Of a DNA stretch of 64,000 bases, positions 1 to 8,818 are shown piece by piece (within the stretch, counting starts at the first letter, position 1; the number at the start of each line of letters is the position of its first letter). This DNA comes from Candidatus Tisiphia endosymbiont of Beris chalybata (GTDB lineage: Bacteria > Pseudomonadota > Alphaproteobacteria > Rickettsiales > Rickettsiaceae). The stretch spans positions 620,001-684,000 of the forward strand of contig NZ_OZ032159.1 of the NCBI RefSeq assembly GCF_964026555.1. Direction: 5' to 3'. A program made the translations under genes and the position numbers. The notes beneath the pieces are model-generated. The model was not told where the DNA came from, ran no database searches, and saw nothing but the letters and a program-made list of their open reading frames with translations.

Positions 1-228
1 CGCTCCTAAATCTATAACTTTCATCCCTGGTTTTAGTAATTTAAATTTTTTATTAATTTCAAGCAATTTATAGGCAGCTCTTGAGCGATACCCTTCAAGC
101 TGTGCCTTAGCAATATACGGATCATTTAATTGACGCGAAAGCCACTGCCTTGACGAAACCTTACGCTTTTTAGTGCTTTTAATAGCAACAAACTTCCCTC
201 TAAACCCTAGCGTTTTATCAACTCCCAT
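1..228 (-). CDS. rlmE: 23S rRNA 2'-O-methyltransferase RlmE (RrmJ/FtsJ), N-terminal part
   Basis: This is the first 76 codons of a gene that runs off the left edge of the window. The minus strand reads [12 protein letters not shown], then [20 protein letters not shown] and [13 protein letters not shown], and ends at the start of the SAM-binding loop ([11 protein letters not shown]). That layout is the N-terminus of RlmE, which methylates U2552 of 23S rRNA during 50S maturation. The ATG at 226-228 overlaps the end of nusB by 11 bases, so the two genes are probably one transcript with nusB first. The catalytic K-D-K-E residues lie mostly outside the window and cannot be checked. Confidence 0.85.
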   Translation of the reverse strand, partial: MGVDKTLGFRGKFVAIKSTKKRKVSSRQWLSRQLNDPYIAKAQLEGYRSRAAYKLLEINKKFKLLKPGMKVIDLGA

Positions 229-700
229 ATTTTATTTCACTATTTTTTGCAATATTATCTAATATGGAATTAATAAAGGCTACTTCATTATCATTTACCA
301 TATCACTACCAATATCCGTAAACTCATTAATTACTACTTTCTTAGGTACCTGAGGGAAATATAACAATTCGCAAGTTGCCACGCGTAGAAGAGCAAGAAG
401 CAAAATGGGTAAGTTAGTGATTTGCCATTCACTTGTCAAATATTTCATGATTATATCATCAATCTGAGATAATTTAAGCACTACACACTTTACTAATGCT
501 TCAAAATAACTTATGCTAAATTTTACTTTTATTGATTTATTTGAATTATATATAGATCGCTCCTCTTGATAGAATTTAATCAGCTGTTGCATCAGTAAGT
601 TAACATTTGGGGGCGGTTCTTCAAGTTTATATCGATAAATTAGTTGGATGGCAGCAATCCGCGCTATTGTTTTGGTACTAATCTTATTGTGGGAATTCAT
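218..700 (-). CDS. nusB: Transcription antitermination factor NusB
   Basis: A NusB-type all-helical protein of about 160 residues. The N-terminus [16 protein letters not shown] matches the family's R-x-x-A-x-Q-x-L-Y pattern, and the C-terminal half has [18 protein letters not shown] followed by [13 protein letters not shown] and [12 protein letters not shown], as in typical NusB. NusB binds boxA RNA with NusE (S10) and supports rRNA antitermination. The frame is open upstream to 757, but the upstream part is a hydrophobic leader unlike NusB, so I place the start at the ATG at 698-700 (MNSHNKIS). It overlaps rlmE by 11 bases and is divergent from rseP. Confidence 0.85.
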   Translation of the reverse strand: MNSHNKISTKTIARIAAIQLIYRYKLEEPPPNVNLLMQQLIKFYQEERSIYNSNKSIKVKFSISYFEALVKCVVLKLSQIDDIIMKYLTSEWQITNLPILLLALLRVATCELLYFPQVPKKVVINEFTDIGSDMVNDNEVAFINSILDNIAKNSEIKYGS

Positions 701-862
701 AAAAATAGGAAATATTTTAATTAAAAATAATATGAACAAACTAAAGTAAGCTAGCAAAATTTAAAATATTAGCTAAATTTAAAATGTTTTTGTAATTATA
801 AGTATAAGCCTTAATATCATATAACCCTAATTTAGTAAATAATATTTAAAAATTTGTTCTTC

Positions 863-1932
863 ATGTTGTCGCTTTTCGGATATATTCTTACTATAGTACA
901 TTAGTATTTATTCATGAATTTGGTCATTATTATGTGGCCAAATTATTTGGGATGAAAATTGAAGTATTTGCCATAGGGTTTGGGAAAGAGATATTCTCTA
1001 GAATAGATAAACAAGGGGTGCGATGGAAAATTTGCAGCTTACCATTTGGCGGTTATGTAAAAATACATGGTTTTGATACTACAACTCCTCCGACACATGA
1101 GGAGATTGACAGTAAAGCGGGATCTTTTCGTAGTAAACCCCTGTATGCGCAGTTTTTAACTGTTATTGCTGGCCCTGTTGCTAATTATTTACTAGCAATC
1201 TGTATCTTTACTGCTCTTTATTGTTTTCAAGGCCAATTAACCTTGCCCCCAGTAATTGGCAAAATAATAGCTGACTCTCCTGCAGAGAAAGCTAACCTTC
1301 AGGAAAATGATCGAATTATCATGGTAGATAATAAACAAATCAATAATTTTTCTATGTTACAACAAAATATCTTAATAAATGGTAATAAAGCCTTAAATCT
1401 CACTATTGCTAGAAATAAGGAAATTATTAATATATCTGTACTCCCTGAAAAAATTACCCAAAAAACTACCGACGGCAATACCGTAGAAGTGCCTTATATA
1501 GGGTTAATAGCTAAAAATGAGCCCGTTTTTAATAAATTCAACCTATTTGAAGGAATATACCAAGCCTCTATCGATGCGATTAATATTTCTCAGTTTATTT
1601 TAAAAGCGCTAGGACAAATGATAATAGGTACAAGGCCGTTAGAGCTTGCTGGCCCTATTACCATTGCGAAAGAATCCGGTAAGTTCTTAAGTTATGGGGT
1701 GGCCGATTTTGGATTATTTATGGCAGTGATATCAATTAACTTAGGTCTACTTAACCTTTTACCCGTTCCAGTTTTCGATGGTGGCCATTTAATATTCATA
1801 ATATATGAAGGAATATTTGGTAAAGCTCTGAATCAATATGTAAAAAATGTTATGTTAAAAATGGGAATGCTAATAATTATTTTTCTTATTGTAATTTCTA
1901 TCTCAAATGATATAAAAAATTTAATATACTAA
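863..1932 (+). pseudogene. rseP: RseP-type site-2 metalloprotease, frameshifted at its N-terminus
   Basis: The product resembles RseP/MmpA, an inner-membrane zinc protease that cuts membrane-spanning anti-sigma factors and signal peptides. The frame open from 934 (GTG) contains FGGYVKIHG, a transmembrane segment, a PDZ-like region (IADSPAEKANLQENDRIIMV) and the second metal motif LPVPVFDGGH. The first metal motif HEFGH is encoded at 913-927 in the same frame, but no start codon precedes it there. The expected first residues MLSLFGYILTI start at ATG 863 in another frame, so about one base appears missing near 896-898. As read, an ORF starting at 934 would lack HExxH and be inactive. This is either real decay or a sequence error; the frameshifts in the adjacent bamA favour a locally unreliable stretch. 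Confidence 0.75.
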
Positions 1933-1955
1933 AATATATCCAAAAGAAGGGTCTT

Positions 1956-4270
1956 GTGAAAAACAACGTGAAGTCAACTATTAAGCTAGCTATTTTTACC
2001 ACAACTATTTTATATAATGCCTCATCCTTATCAGCTGAATATATAAAAAAAATAACTATACAAAATAATAATAGGATTGAATCTTCTACTATTATAAATT
2101 ATTTAAAACTTCATGTGGGGGAAGAATATACCTTAGCCAAAGAAGATGCGGCACTTAAAAGTTTGTATTCTACTGCTTTATTTGAAAATATTAATATCAA
2201 ATTCTTAAAAGATGGTAATTTGATAGTTAAAGTCAATGAGACACCTTTTATCACTAAAGTAATCCTGCAAGGTAATTCTAAAATCAAAAATTCTCAATTA
2301 TCTAAGGAATTATTTACTATTGCTGGTGACTCAATAAGCCCTGGTAAAGTTGAATTGGATGTTGAAAAAATCAAGAAATTTATAAGCGTTCTGGACGTTT
2401 TTCTACCATTGTAACGCCTAAAATAGAGACTCTTCCAAATAGGAGAGTAAAAGTTATATTTGATATTACTGAAGGCCTCTAAAACTACTATCAGACAAAT
2501 TTATTTTAATGGTAATAATAATTATCGTGATAGTGAACTTCAATCAATTATCATGACCAAAAGAACAAGATGTTTAATTTTTTTGAAACAAACGATACCT
2601 ATGATCCTGATAGGTTAGAGTACGATAAAGAATTACTAAAAGAATTTTATCAATCTGTAGGGCTTTGCCGATTTTCGGGTCATTTCTACTATCGCAGAGT
2701 TAGGAACCACTAAAGAATATTTTTCAATTACCTACTCAATAGAAGAAGGCCAAAAATATAAGCTTGGTAATATATCTATCGATAATAAGTTATTAGATAC
2801 TGAGTTAGCTCCCCTACAAAAAATATATTACTGTTAAACCAGGTAACATATTTAATATTCGAGCCTTGAATAAAATAGCAGAAAAATATGTCAGCATATT
2901 TTGCTACCTTAGGATATCCAGGCATCAATGTTCACCCTGATACTAGTAGCCGAAACCCCAACTATACTATTGATATTAAGTTTGTAATAGAAAAGGCAGA
3001 TAAGGCTTTCATTAACCAAATAAATATTACTAATAATTTAAAAACTGAAGATAAAGTTATTAGACGTGAATTCAAAATTGCTGAAGGAGATATTTTTAAT
3101 CGGAGTTACATTGAGAATGGTGAAAAAAATCTCCGGGGTTTAGATTATTTTGAAAAAGTATTTGTTAATCTCACCCCTACTGATAAAAAAGATAAATACG
3201 ATCTTAACATTGATGTTGAAGAAAAATCTACCTCATCAATTGGCTTTGATATCGGATATAATACAGCTGGCGGTTTATTCGGTCGTCTTTCTTTCTTAGA
3301 ACGTAACCTAGTCGGGACTGGAAAAATTTTAAATGCTGGCGTACAAACTGGCAAGAAAAGTATTAGTTATTACGGGGGAATAACTGAGCCCCATTTCTTA
3401 GACAAGGATTTATCGCTAGGAATTAATGTGTTTAAGAAACATGTCGGTCGTGGTACCTCATTCCTATCCCAAGGAGATCAAAGTTATACTTTAAAATCGA
3501 TAGGATTGCAAACTTCTCTTGGTTATGAGATAGCTGAAGATTTAAGCCATGAAATTGAATATACTATAAAAAAGGAGCATTTAAGTTCACCAACTACCTC
3601 AAATTCTATGTTTTTAAATGAGCAGATGGGGAAATTTACTACCTCGGCTATTGGGCACACCATAACTTATGAGCGACTTGATAGTAGGATTATTCCTAAA
3701 AACGGTTACGTAATTAGCGGCACTCAAGAGTTTGCTGGGGTAGGAGGAAATAATAAATATTTAAAGCATGAGCTAGATGGTAAGTACTTTAAATCATTTA
3801 TTAATAATAAAATTACTTTAAAGTTAGCAGGCAGTGCAGGTAATATTAAAGGAGTAGGTGGTAAAAATGTAAGAATCTCTGATCGCTTTAATTTAGGTGA
3901 TTATAGTCTAAGAGGGTTTTCTTTAGGAGGAGTTGGGCCGCGCGAGAAAAAAACTTCCGAAGGCCTGGGAGGAGAAAAATTCTATACCCTCTCAACAGAG
4001 TTAAATTTTCCTACTGGTTTACCCGAAGAATTTAATTTAACTGGCGCGGTATTTATGGATGTAGGTAGCCTCTGGGATATAGGGAGAAAAGCAAAAACTT
4101 ATAGGGCAGATAGTTTTTATAACGATACATCCTTGCGTGCTTCCGTGGGAGCGGGTCTCATATGGATTACTCGGCTTGCTCCTATCCGAATGGACTGGGC
4201 CATACCGATTAAGAAAAAAGCTTATGATGACAAACAAACTTTTCACATAAAATTTTCTACCCATTTTTAG
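1956..4270 (+). pseudogene. bamA: Outer membrane assembly protein BamA (Omp85), POTRA region broken by about six frameshifts
   Basis: BamA folds beta-barrel proteins into the outer membrane. A signal peptide and first POTRA repeats are open from 1956 to 2414 (GTG start). A 460-codon frame from about 2888 to 4270 carries the last POTRA segment and the 16-strand barrel, including DRFNLGDYSLRGF (the conserved RGF loop motif) and a C-terminal aromatic (HIKFSTHF). Between 2377 and 2888 the BamA-like protein can be followed only by changing frame about six times: near 2377 (KEIYKRSGRFS), 2477, 2560, 2665, 2820 and 2887. Several changes fall in A runs and are single-base gains or losses. BamA is essential in double-membraned bacteria, so sequence error or another copy elsewhere must be considered; a shortened barrel-only product from 2888 is possible but speculative. 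Confidence 0.8.
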
Positions 4271-4279
4271 TGTATTCGA

Positions 4280-4948
4280 ATGATCCCTCGAGATAGACTC
4301 CTCTCAGATGATTTTGCTGCTAGACGCGATGGAGCGAAGCCTATAGATAATAGGCGAGCATTGAGTAACGACGTATGCCAATTCATATTAGAGGAGTATA
4401 GATGGCTAATAACAATAATTTGTGTAATATTACTATATAATACTACAATTTATGCGCTTAACCCTACTAATGAGACTAAATTTTTAGGGCAAATCGCTAT
4501 AGTAGATATACCGGCCGTTTTAGAGTCATCTATAGCAATTCACTCTATCAGAAAATCTGTTGAGAATATCAGTAAAAAAATGCATCAAACCTTATTACAA
4601 AAAGATTTGGAATTTAAGGAAATAGAAAGTCAATTACTTGCAAAACGGAGCACTCTAAGTGAAGCTGCTTTTAATGAAGAAGTAGATAATTTCAATCAAA
4701 AAGTAAATGCGGCACGGAAACAATTGCAAGAAAGAAAATTAGTGCTTGCACATTCCCATAGCGAAGCAGTAGGTAAGGTACAACAAGCTATCCTGAATAT
4801 TATCAGTACACTCGCAGAAAAGCATAATATCGATATAGTAATTTCTAATACACAAATTTTATTTGCTAAAAATACTCTAAATATTACCCTTGAAGTAGTA
4901 GCAGAATTAAATAATAGCTTAAAACAGGTGCCAATTACTTACGAATAA
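4280..4948 (+). CDS. skp: Skp/OmpH-family periplasmic chaperone with a repeat-encoded N-terminus
   Basis: Residues from about 65 onward are a Skp/OmpH chaperone: GQIAIVDIPAVLESSIAIHSI followed by a long coiled-coil region with heptads (KKMHQTLLQKDLEFKEIESQLL) and a C-terminal strand/helix segment. Skp carries unfolded outer-membrane proteins to BamA, which lies immediately upstream. The signal-peptide-like stretch WLITIICVILLYNTTIYA is at residues 42-59. The only in-frame ATG lies at 4280, and residues about 6-41 are encoded by palindromic repeat A1 (4294-4400). The repeat therefore supplies the start codon context and a hydrophilic N-terminal extension that would sit before the signal peptide. 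A rare non-ATG start after the repeat cannot be excluded. Confidence 0.75.
   Translation: MIPRDRLLSDDFAARRDGAKPIDNRRALSNDVCQFILEEYRWLITIICVILLYNTTIYALNPTNETKFLGQIAIVDIPAVLESSIAIHSIRKSVENISKKMHQTLLQKDLEFKEIESQLLAKRSTLSEAAFNEEVDNFNQKVNAARKQLQERKLVLAHSHSEAVGKVQQAILNIISTLAEKHNIDIVISNTQILFAKNTLNITLEVVAELNNSLKQVPITYE
4294..4400 (+). repeat. Palindromic repeat family A, copy A1 (inside skp frame)
   Basis: About 107 bases with inverted ends (TAGACTCCTCTCAGATGA at the left, complement of the right end around 4381-4400). The centre carries a stem-loop GCCTA / TAGGC flanking TAGATAA, followed by GAGC and a degenerate GAGCAACGACGCATGC-like stretch. Other copies lie near 13903-14016, 21622-21726, 25893-26000 and, half-length, 42541-42607. 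This copy is open in the skp frame, whereas other copies contain stops in the equivalent frame. Confidence 0.85.
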
Positions 4949-4972
4949 TTATGCTGAACACTTATTTTTTGC

Positions 4973-5077
4973 TATAGTCATTTAGGTTAAATTAGATACT
5001 AGGCGCAAGGAGTGAAGCCTAGAAATACTAGGTGAACGACGCGCAACAACGTAGCTAGTTTAACCTAAATGACTATA
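4973..5077 (+). repeat. Palindromic repeat family B, copy B1
   Basis: A 105-base element with perfect 19-base inverted ends (TATAGTCATTTAGGTTAAA and its complement). The centre is a small stem-loop CCTAG-AAATA-CTAGG. Related copies are B2 (35339-35444, opposite orientation) and B3 (40259-40364). It fills the left part of the 318-base gap between skp and icd. Confidence 0.9.
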
Positions 5078-5114
5078 TTAGACCAACACCCACTAGATCG
5101 ACTTATGCAGGAAG

Positions 5115-5234
5115 TATACTGCTCGTCTTTCAAGAATTGGATTTTATTTTAAATGGCGCGCGCAGCGTACATGCCAGTACGTGAGCATGTGAGTCCATGA
5201 TAAAAAAACAATTTTTGAAAGACGAGTAGTATAT
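5115..5234 (+). repeat. Palindromic repeat family C, copy C1
   Basis: The element starts TATACTGCTCGTCTTTCAAG and ends with the near-complement CTTTCAAAAATTG in reverse sense up to GACGAGTAGTATATA. The centre holds CGTAC-ATGCCA-GTACG followed by TGAG. Close copies are C2 (24926-25058) and C3 (27487-27614), with diverged copies at 33727-33850 and 58979-59106. It ends 32 bases before the icd start, so it is probably in the icd leader. Confidence 0.9.
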
Positions 5235-5266
5235 AATAAATCACAACAAGCTTTATAAAGGTTAGC

Positions 5267-6721
5267 ATGGAAGAATTTACCCCTATCACAGTAGCATATG
5301 GAGATGGGATAGGCCCCGAAATAATGACAGCAGTGCTGCAAATTTTAAAAGAAGCAAAAGCACGAATACGAATAGAAGTGGTAGAAGTAGGCGAAAAGCT
5401 CTATAACAAAAATTATACTTCAGGAATTGCAGAGGATACCTGGCAATCATTAATTAGAACTAAAATCCTTTTAAAAGCGCCCATTACTACTCCGCTAGGT
5501 AGTGGATATAAAAGTTTAAATGTCACCCTTAGAAAAGCTTTATCTCTTTATGCTAATGTTCGTCCTGCGGTTTCTTATGCCCCCTTTATTAAAACACTAC
5601 ATCCAAATCTTAACATTGCTATTATCCGAGAAAATGTAGAGGATTTATATGCAGGTATTGAATATAGGCAGACCCATAACGTCTACGAGTCTCTTAAATT
5701 AATTAGTAGGGTAGGCAGTGAAAAAATTATTAGATATGCATTTGAATACGCACAAATAAATAATCGTAAAAAAGTTACTTGCTTTAGTAAAGATAATATT
5801 ATGAAACTTTCTGATGGAATTTTCCATGAGGTTTTTCAAGAAATAGCAGCAGAATACCCTCAAATTCAAAGTAACTATTACTTGATAGATATAGGTACTG
5901 CCCTCCTAGCTACTAAGCCAGAATTATTTGATGTGATTGTGACCTCTAACCTGTATGGGGATATTATATCTGATGTCACCGCTGAAATTTCTGGTTCAGT
6001 TGGCTTAAGCGGTTCCGCAAATATAGGGGAAGGATATGCTTTATTCGAAGCAGTACATGGCTCTGCTCCAAGCATTGCCGATCAAAATATCGCTAATCCT
6101 TCTGGCTTACTTAATGCAGCAATTATGATGTTACTCCATATTAGGCAAGGTGATGTTGCGGCATTAATAGAAAATGCCTGGAAAAAAACTATTGAAGAAG
6201 GAATTCACACCAATGATATTTATAACAAAAACATATCTAGCAAAAAAGTTGGTACTAAAGAATTTGCTGAAGAAGTTATTAAAAGGCTAGGGTTAAAGCC
6301 TGCTACCTTTCAAGCCACTCAATATTCTACCCTACCTCCCCAAGGAAGGAACGACAGAGTCTACTCTATTAATACTACCGAGATAAAAAGCTTAAAGGGA
6401 GTGGATGTATTTATCCAAATGAACGTTCTATCGGCCCATGATGTAGCCACTAAAATTCAAGCTATAAGTTTAGAAGGTCTAGAATTAAAAACTATTTCGG
6501 CTATGGGCCTTAAATTATGGCCTCGCAATGATAGGTTTGAACTAATTTCTGACCACTGGTGTTGCCGTTTTATGTCAAAACAAGCGGGAGAAGAAATTAA
6601 ACACTTAGAAATAGCCAACTTACTTAAAATATTAAGTGAACATAACATAGATTTTATTAAAATTGAAAATCTCTTTTTATTTGATAACAAGCCAGGTTTT
6701 TCCTTGGCGCAAGGAGAATAA
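5267..6721 (+). CDS. icd: Isocitrate dehydrogenase, Rickettsia-type with C-terminal extension
   Basis: A 484-residue decarboxylating dehydrogenase for the TCA cycle (isocitrate to 2-oxoglutarate). It opens with PITVAYGDGIGPEIM and has the substrate region SLNVTLRKALSLYANVRP, IIRENVEDLYAGIE, and the metal/substrate aspartates in VIVTSNLYGDIISD. HGSAPSIADQNIANPSG follows the adenine-binding part. After about residue 340 there is an extra ~140-residue domain (VFIQMNVLSAHDVATKIQAI...) that the classic E. coli enzyme lacks; extended IDHs of this kind are known in Rickettsia and relatives. Cofactor preference cannot be assigned by eye. The ATG at 5267 follows AAGGTT. Confidence 0.9.
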   Translation: MEEFTPITVAYGDGIGPEIMTAVLQILKEAKARIRIEVVEVGEKLYNKNYTSGIAEDTWQSLIRTKILLKAPITTPLGSGYKSLNVTLRKALSLYANVRPAVSYAPFIKTLHPNLNIAIIRENVEDLYAGIEYRQTHNVYESLKLISRVGSEKIIRYAFEYAQINNRKKVTCFSKDNIMKLSDGIFHEVFQEIAAEYPQIQSNYYLIDIGTALLATKPELFDVIVTSNLYGDIISDVTAEISGSVGLSGSANIGEGYALFEAVHGSAPSIADQNIANPSGLLNAAIMMLLHIRQGDVAALIENAWKKTIEEGIHTNDIYNKNISSKKVGTKEFAEEVIKRLGLKPATFQATQYSTLPPQGRNDRVYSINTTEIKSLKGVDVFIQMNVLSAHDVATKIQAISLEGLELKTISAMGLKLWPRNDRFELISDHWCCRFMSKQAGEEIKHLEIANLLKILSEHNIDFIKIENLFLFDNKPGFSLAQGE

Positions 6722-6737
6722 ATTAACGGTATTATCT

Positions 6738-7160
6738 ATGTTACTATTTATTGGCTATATATTAATTTTTTTAGGTATTACTGCTATATTTTCTGGTATT
6801 ATAGGATTTTTTAGATTCCCAGACTTTTATACTAAAATTCATGCGGCAAGTGTCATTGAATGCTGCGGGACCCCTTTAACTCTTGTGGGTCTTGCCTTTC
6901 TACAACAAGATCCTTTTAGTACCTTTAAACTAATTTTTGCTGTGCTACTCATTTTACTATTAAACCCTATTTCAACTTATGCTATTGGGAAAGCCTCTTT
7001 ATTACGCCCTACTAAAATTTCTGCTAAACCTAATAGAGCTCCCTCGAAATTCGCTCCTGGTAGGGAGTTTGAAGGAGACACTTCGCTACAAACCACAGCG
7101 TACTTAGGTGCAGGTGAGGATTCGAGAACGAAAATAACGACGAAATCGACCATTAGATAG
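6738..7160 (+). CDS. mnhG: Mrp/Mnh-type cation antiporter subunit G, with repeat-encoded tail
   Basis: Residues 1-90 form an MnhG-like protein: two or three membrane helices with GFFRFPDFYTKIHAAS and CGTPLTLVG, the family's signature stretch. MnhG is a small subunit of the multi-subunit Na+/H+ antiporter. I start at the ATG at 6738; the frame is open to 6663 but that part overlaps icd. After AIGKASLLRPTK the last ~35 residues are hydrophilic and coincide with repeat E1. They include REFEGDTSLQTTAYLG, very like the peptide that RPE1 encodes inside Rickettsia proteins (as I remember it). The tail is therefore probably a repeat insertion and not antiporter sequence. Confidence 0.8.
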   Translation: MLLFIGYILIFLGITAIFSGIIGFFRFPDFYTKIHAASVIECCGTPLTLVGLAFLQQDPFSTFKLIFAVLLILLLNPISTYAIGKASLLRPTKISAKPNRAPSKFAPGREFEGDTSLQTTAYLGAGEDSRTKITTKSTIR

Positions 7161-7186
7161 AAACCTTCACAGAACCTAATATAAGA
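7050..7186 (+). repeat. RPE-like repeat family E, copy E1, read through as the MnhG C-terminus
   Basis: From about 7120 to 7186 it matches the right half of family E (GAGGATTCGAGAACG, ATCGACCATTAGATAGAAA, TTCACAGAACCTAAT) seen at 35115-35260. The left part differs from other E copies and encodes REFEGDTSLQTTAY in the mnhG frame. The boundary on the left is uncertain. Confidence 0.7.
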
Positions 7187-7196
7187 TCAAGCCTTT

Positions 7197-7760
7197 ATGA
7201 TCCCAGAGACAATAAATTTTTCCCTTGCTACTTGTCTATTGACCAGCATTCTTATTCTATTGGTATTCGTCACAGTTAAACTTAATTTTTGTAGATCCCT
7301 CTTAGAAGCCGTAATAATTAGTTCCATTGTTAGTTTATTAATTAGCCTTACTTATTTATTAATGGATGCCCCAGACGTTGCTATGACCGAAATAGCGCTT
7401 GGTAGCTGTCTATCTACCTGCGTTTTATTGAATTTTTTAAGTAGGCTACCAAACTCCCAAAAATATAATATAACTCAAACTCGCTTAATAAGCTCCTCTA
7501 TGATTTGTCTAGTTTTTATAATAGTATTTACGCTGCTAGGAACAGAATTACCGGAATATGGAGCTAGTAATTCTCCTCTACAAAGCCATCTGTCTAAATA
7601 TTATATCCAACATACTAAGGAAGATATTGGCATATCATCTTTTGTCGCAGCCATACTTGCAAGTTATAGAGGATATGATACACTGGGAGAAACTATAGTC
7701 ATTTTAATTGCAGGAATATCAATATTGTTACTATTTTCAAAAAAGGTTAGGGATGTTTAA
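7197..7760 (+). CDS. Mrp antiporter MnhA C-terminal/MbhD-MbhE-like subunit (DUF4040)
   Basis: A 187-residue membrane protein. The first half has SLLISLTYLLMDAPDVAMTEIALGSC, the MbhD/DUF4040 pattern found at the C-terminus of MnhA. The second half ends with ASYRGYDTLGETIVILIAGISILLLF, the MbhE-like segment (R-G-x-D-T-x-G-E). In many bacteria these parts belong to MnhA or to the MnhB N-terminus; here they are a stand-alone polypeptide. It lies 36 bases after mnhG and overlaps mnhB by 8 bases, so it belongs to the same antiporter operon. The large ion-pumping subunits MnhA N-part and MnhD are not in this window. Confidence 0.75.
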   Translation: MIPETINFSLATCLLTSILILLVFVTVKLNFCRSLLEAVIISSIVSLLISLTYLLMDAPDVAMTEIALGSCLSTCVLLNFLSRLPNSQKYNITQTRLISSSMICLVFIIVFTLLGTELPEYGASNSPLQSHLSKYYIQHTKEDIGISSFVAAILASYRGYDTLGETIVILIAGISILLLFSKKVRDV

Positions 7761-8157
7761 AAATTTTATAATTATTAAATATCTGACGCTATTTATCCTA
7801 CCTTATATTCTCCTGTATGCCTTATATATTCAAATTAATGGGGAAGCATCGCCAGGAGGAGGTTTCCAGTCTGGGGTAATATTTGCCTCTATTTTAATTG
7901 GTTTTGATTTAGTTTATGGGCAATTAAAGGTAAAACAATATTTTTCTACTGAGGCCCTAATGGTTATTGCCACTATAGGGGTATTGATTTACGCTATGGT
8001 GGGCCTAATACCCTTACTGTATAATGCTAATTATTTAAATTATTATCCCCTGACCCATAATAAGTTATTATCCCAGCATATTGGCATTTTTACTATTGAA
8101 TTAGGGGTAGGATTATGTGTAGCGGCGGTAATGTATTTAATATATCGCGTTATGTAG
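7753..8157 (+). CDS. mnhB: Mrp/Mnh-type cation antiporter subunit B
   Basis: A 134-residue membrane protein with the MnhB signature NGEASPGGGFQSGVIFAS and the final helix IELGVGLCVAAVMYLIYRVM. I choose the ATG at 7753-7755, which overlaps the preceding gene by 8 bases and follows TTAGGG; the longer frame from 7708 would only overlap the upstream gene. It acts with the other Mrp subunits in Na+ extrusion at the cytoplasmic membrane. Confidence 0.85.
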   Translation: MFKNFIIIKYLTLFILPYILLYALYIQINGEASPGGGFQSGVIFASILIGFDLVYGQLKVKQYFSTEALMVIATIGVLIYAMVGLIPLLYNANYLNYYPLTHNKLLSQHIGIFTIELGVGLCVAAVMYLIYRVM

Positions 8158-8169
8158 TCAATTAATATT

Positions 8170-8817
8170 ATGAAGAGATTAATTCAGCTAATCAAATGGG
8201 AATATTTAATTCAGAATCGTATTAATAACCTTACTAAATATCTAATAATATTTTTCTTATTTTGTGCTTTTAGTCTTACCTTAATCAATGACCAAGAAAA
8301 TCTTACAAAATTTGGAGTTATGTTTTCTATAATTTTGTTACCGCTAGCGTTGGTGAGTTGTTCACATATTATATTTACACAAGACTTAGAAGATGGAAAT
8401 CTAGAATTATTATTCACCAATTTTACTGAACATGAAATTATTATCTCGAAATTTCTTACCATTTGCTTTATCGCTATAAGCAGCGCTATGTTTAATATGC
8501 CAATAATTTATTTCTTTTTTAATATTGAGCTTGAAACTTTCATTCATATGGTTATTACCTTAATTTTATTATTAATTTTAGCTAGTGCCTTATTAATTTT
8601 AATTGCTGCCATTCAAAGCTATTTTAGGTCAAATGCCAATCTATTATCCGTGTTAATTATGCCATTATTAATACCTAGTATCGTACTTGGGGGAATTATT
8701 ACCCAAAATCCAAACAATATCAGTTTAGCTTTTTGTATGGTTGGCATTAATATAGTACTCTTACCAATTATATTGTATCTCGCATCATATTTAATTCGTA
8801 ATATTTACAACGTTTAA
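8170..8817 (+). CDS. ccmB: Heme exporter protein CcmB
   Basis: A 215-residue protein with six predicted membrane helices and the CcmB features: an N-terminal cytoplasmic start (LIQLIKWEYLIQNR), SHIIFTQDLEDGNLELLF after helix 2, and a C-terminal region with IMPLLIPSIVLGG. CcmB is the permease of the CcmABC exporter needed for cytochrome c maturation, which fits the cytochrome c1 gene petC further downstream. It starts 12 bases after mnhB and may be co-transcribed with it. The ATPase CcmA is not in the window. Confidence 0.85.
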   Translation: MKRLIQLIKWEYLIQNRINNLTKYLIIFFLFCAFSLTLINDQENLTKFGVMFSIILLPLALVSCSHIIFTQDLEDGNLELLFTNFTEHEIIISKFLTICFIAISSAMFNMPIIYFFFNIELETFIHMVITLILLLILASALLILIAAIQSYFRSNANLLSVLIMPLLIPSIVLGGIITQNPNNISLAFCMVGINIVLLPIILYLASYLIRNIYNV

Positions 8818-8818
8818 T

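Noticed and set aside
2888..4270. A free-standing short Omp85 gene distinct from BamA
   Set aside because: The POTRA sequence upstream continues in shifted frames right up to this ORF, so it is the 3' part of bamA and not an independent gene, unless expression data show otherwise.
5144..5341. Minus-strand open frame over repeat C1 and the icd start
   Set aside because: It is half palindromic repeat and half antisense to icd, with no protein-like features.
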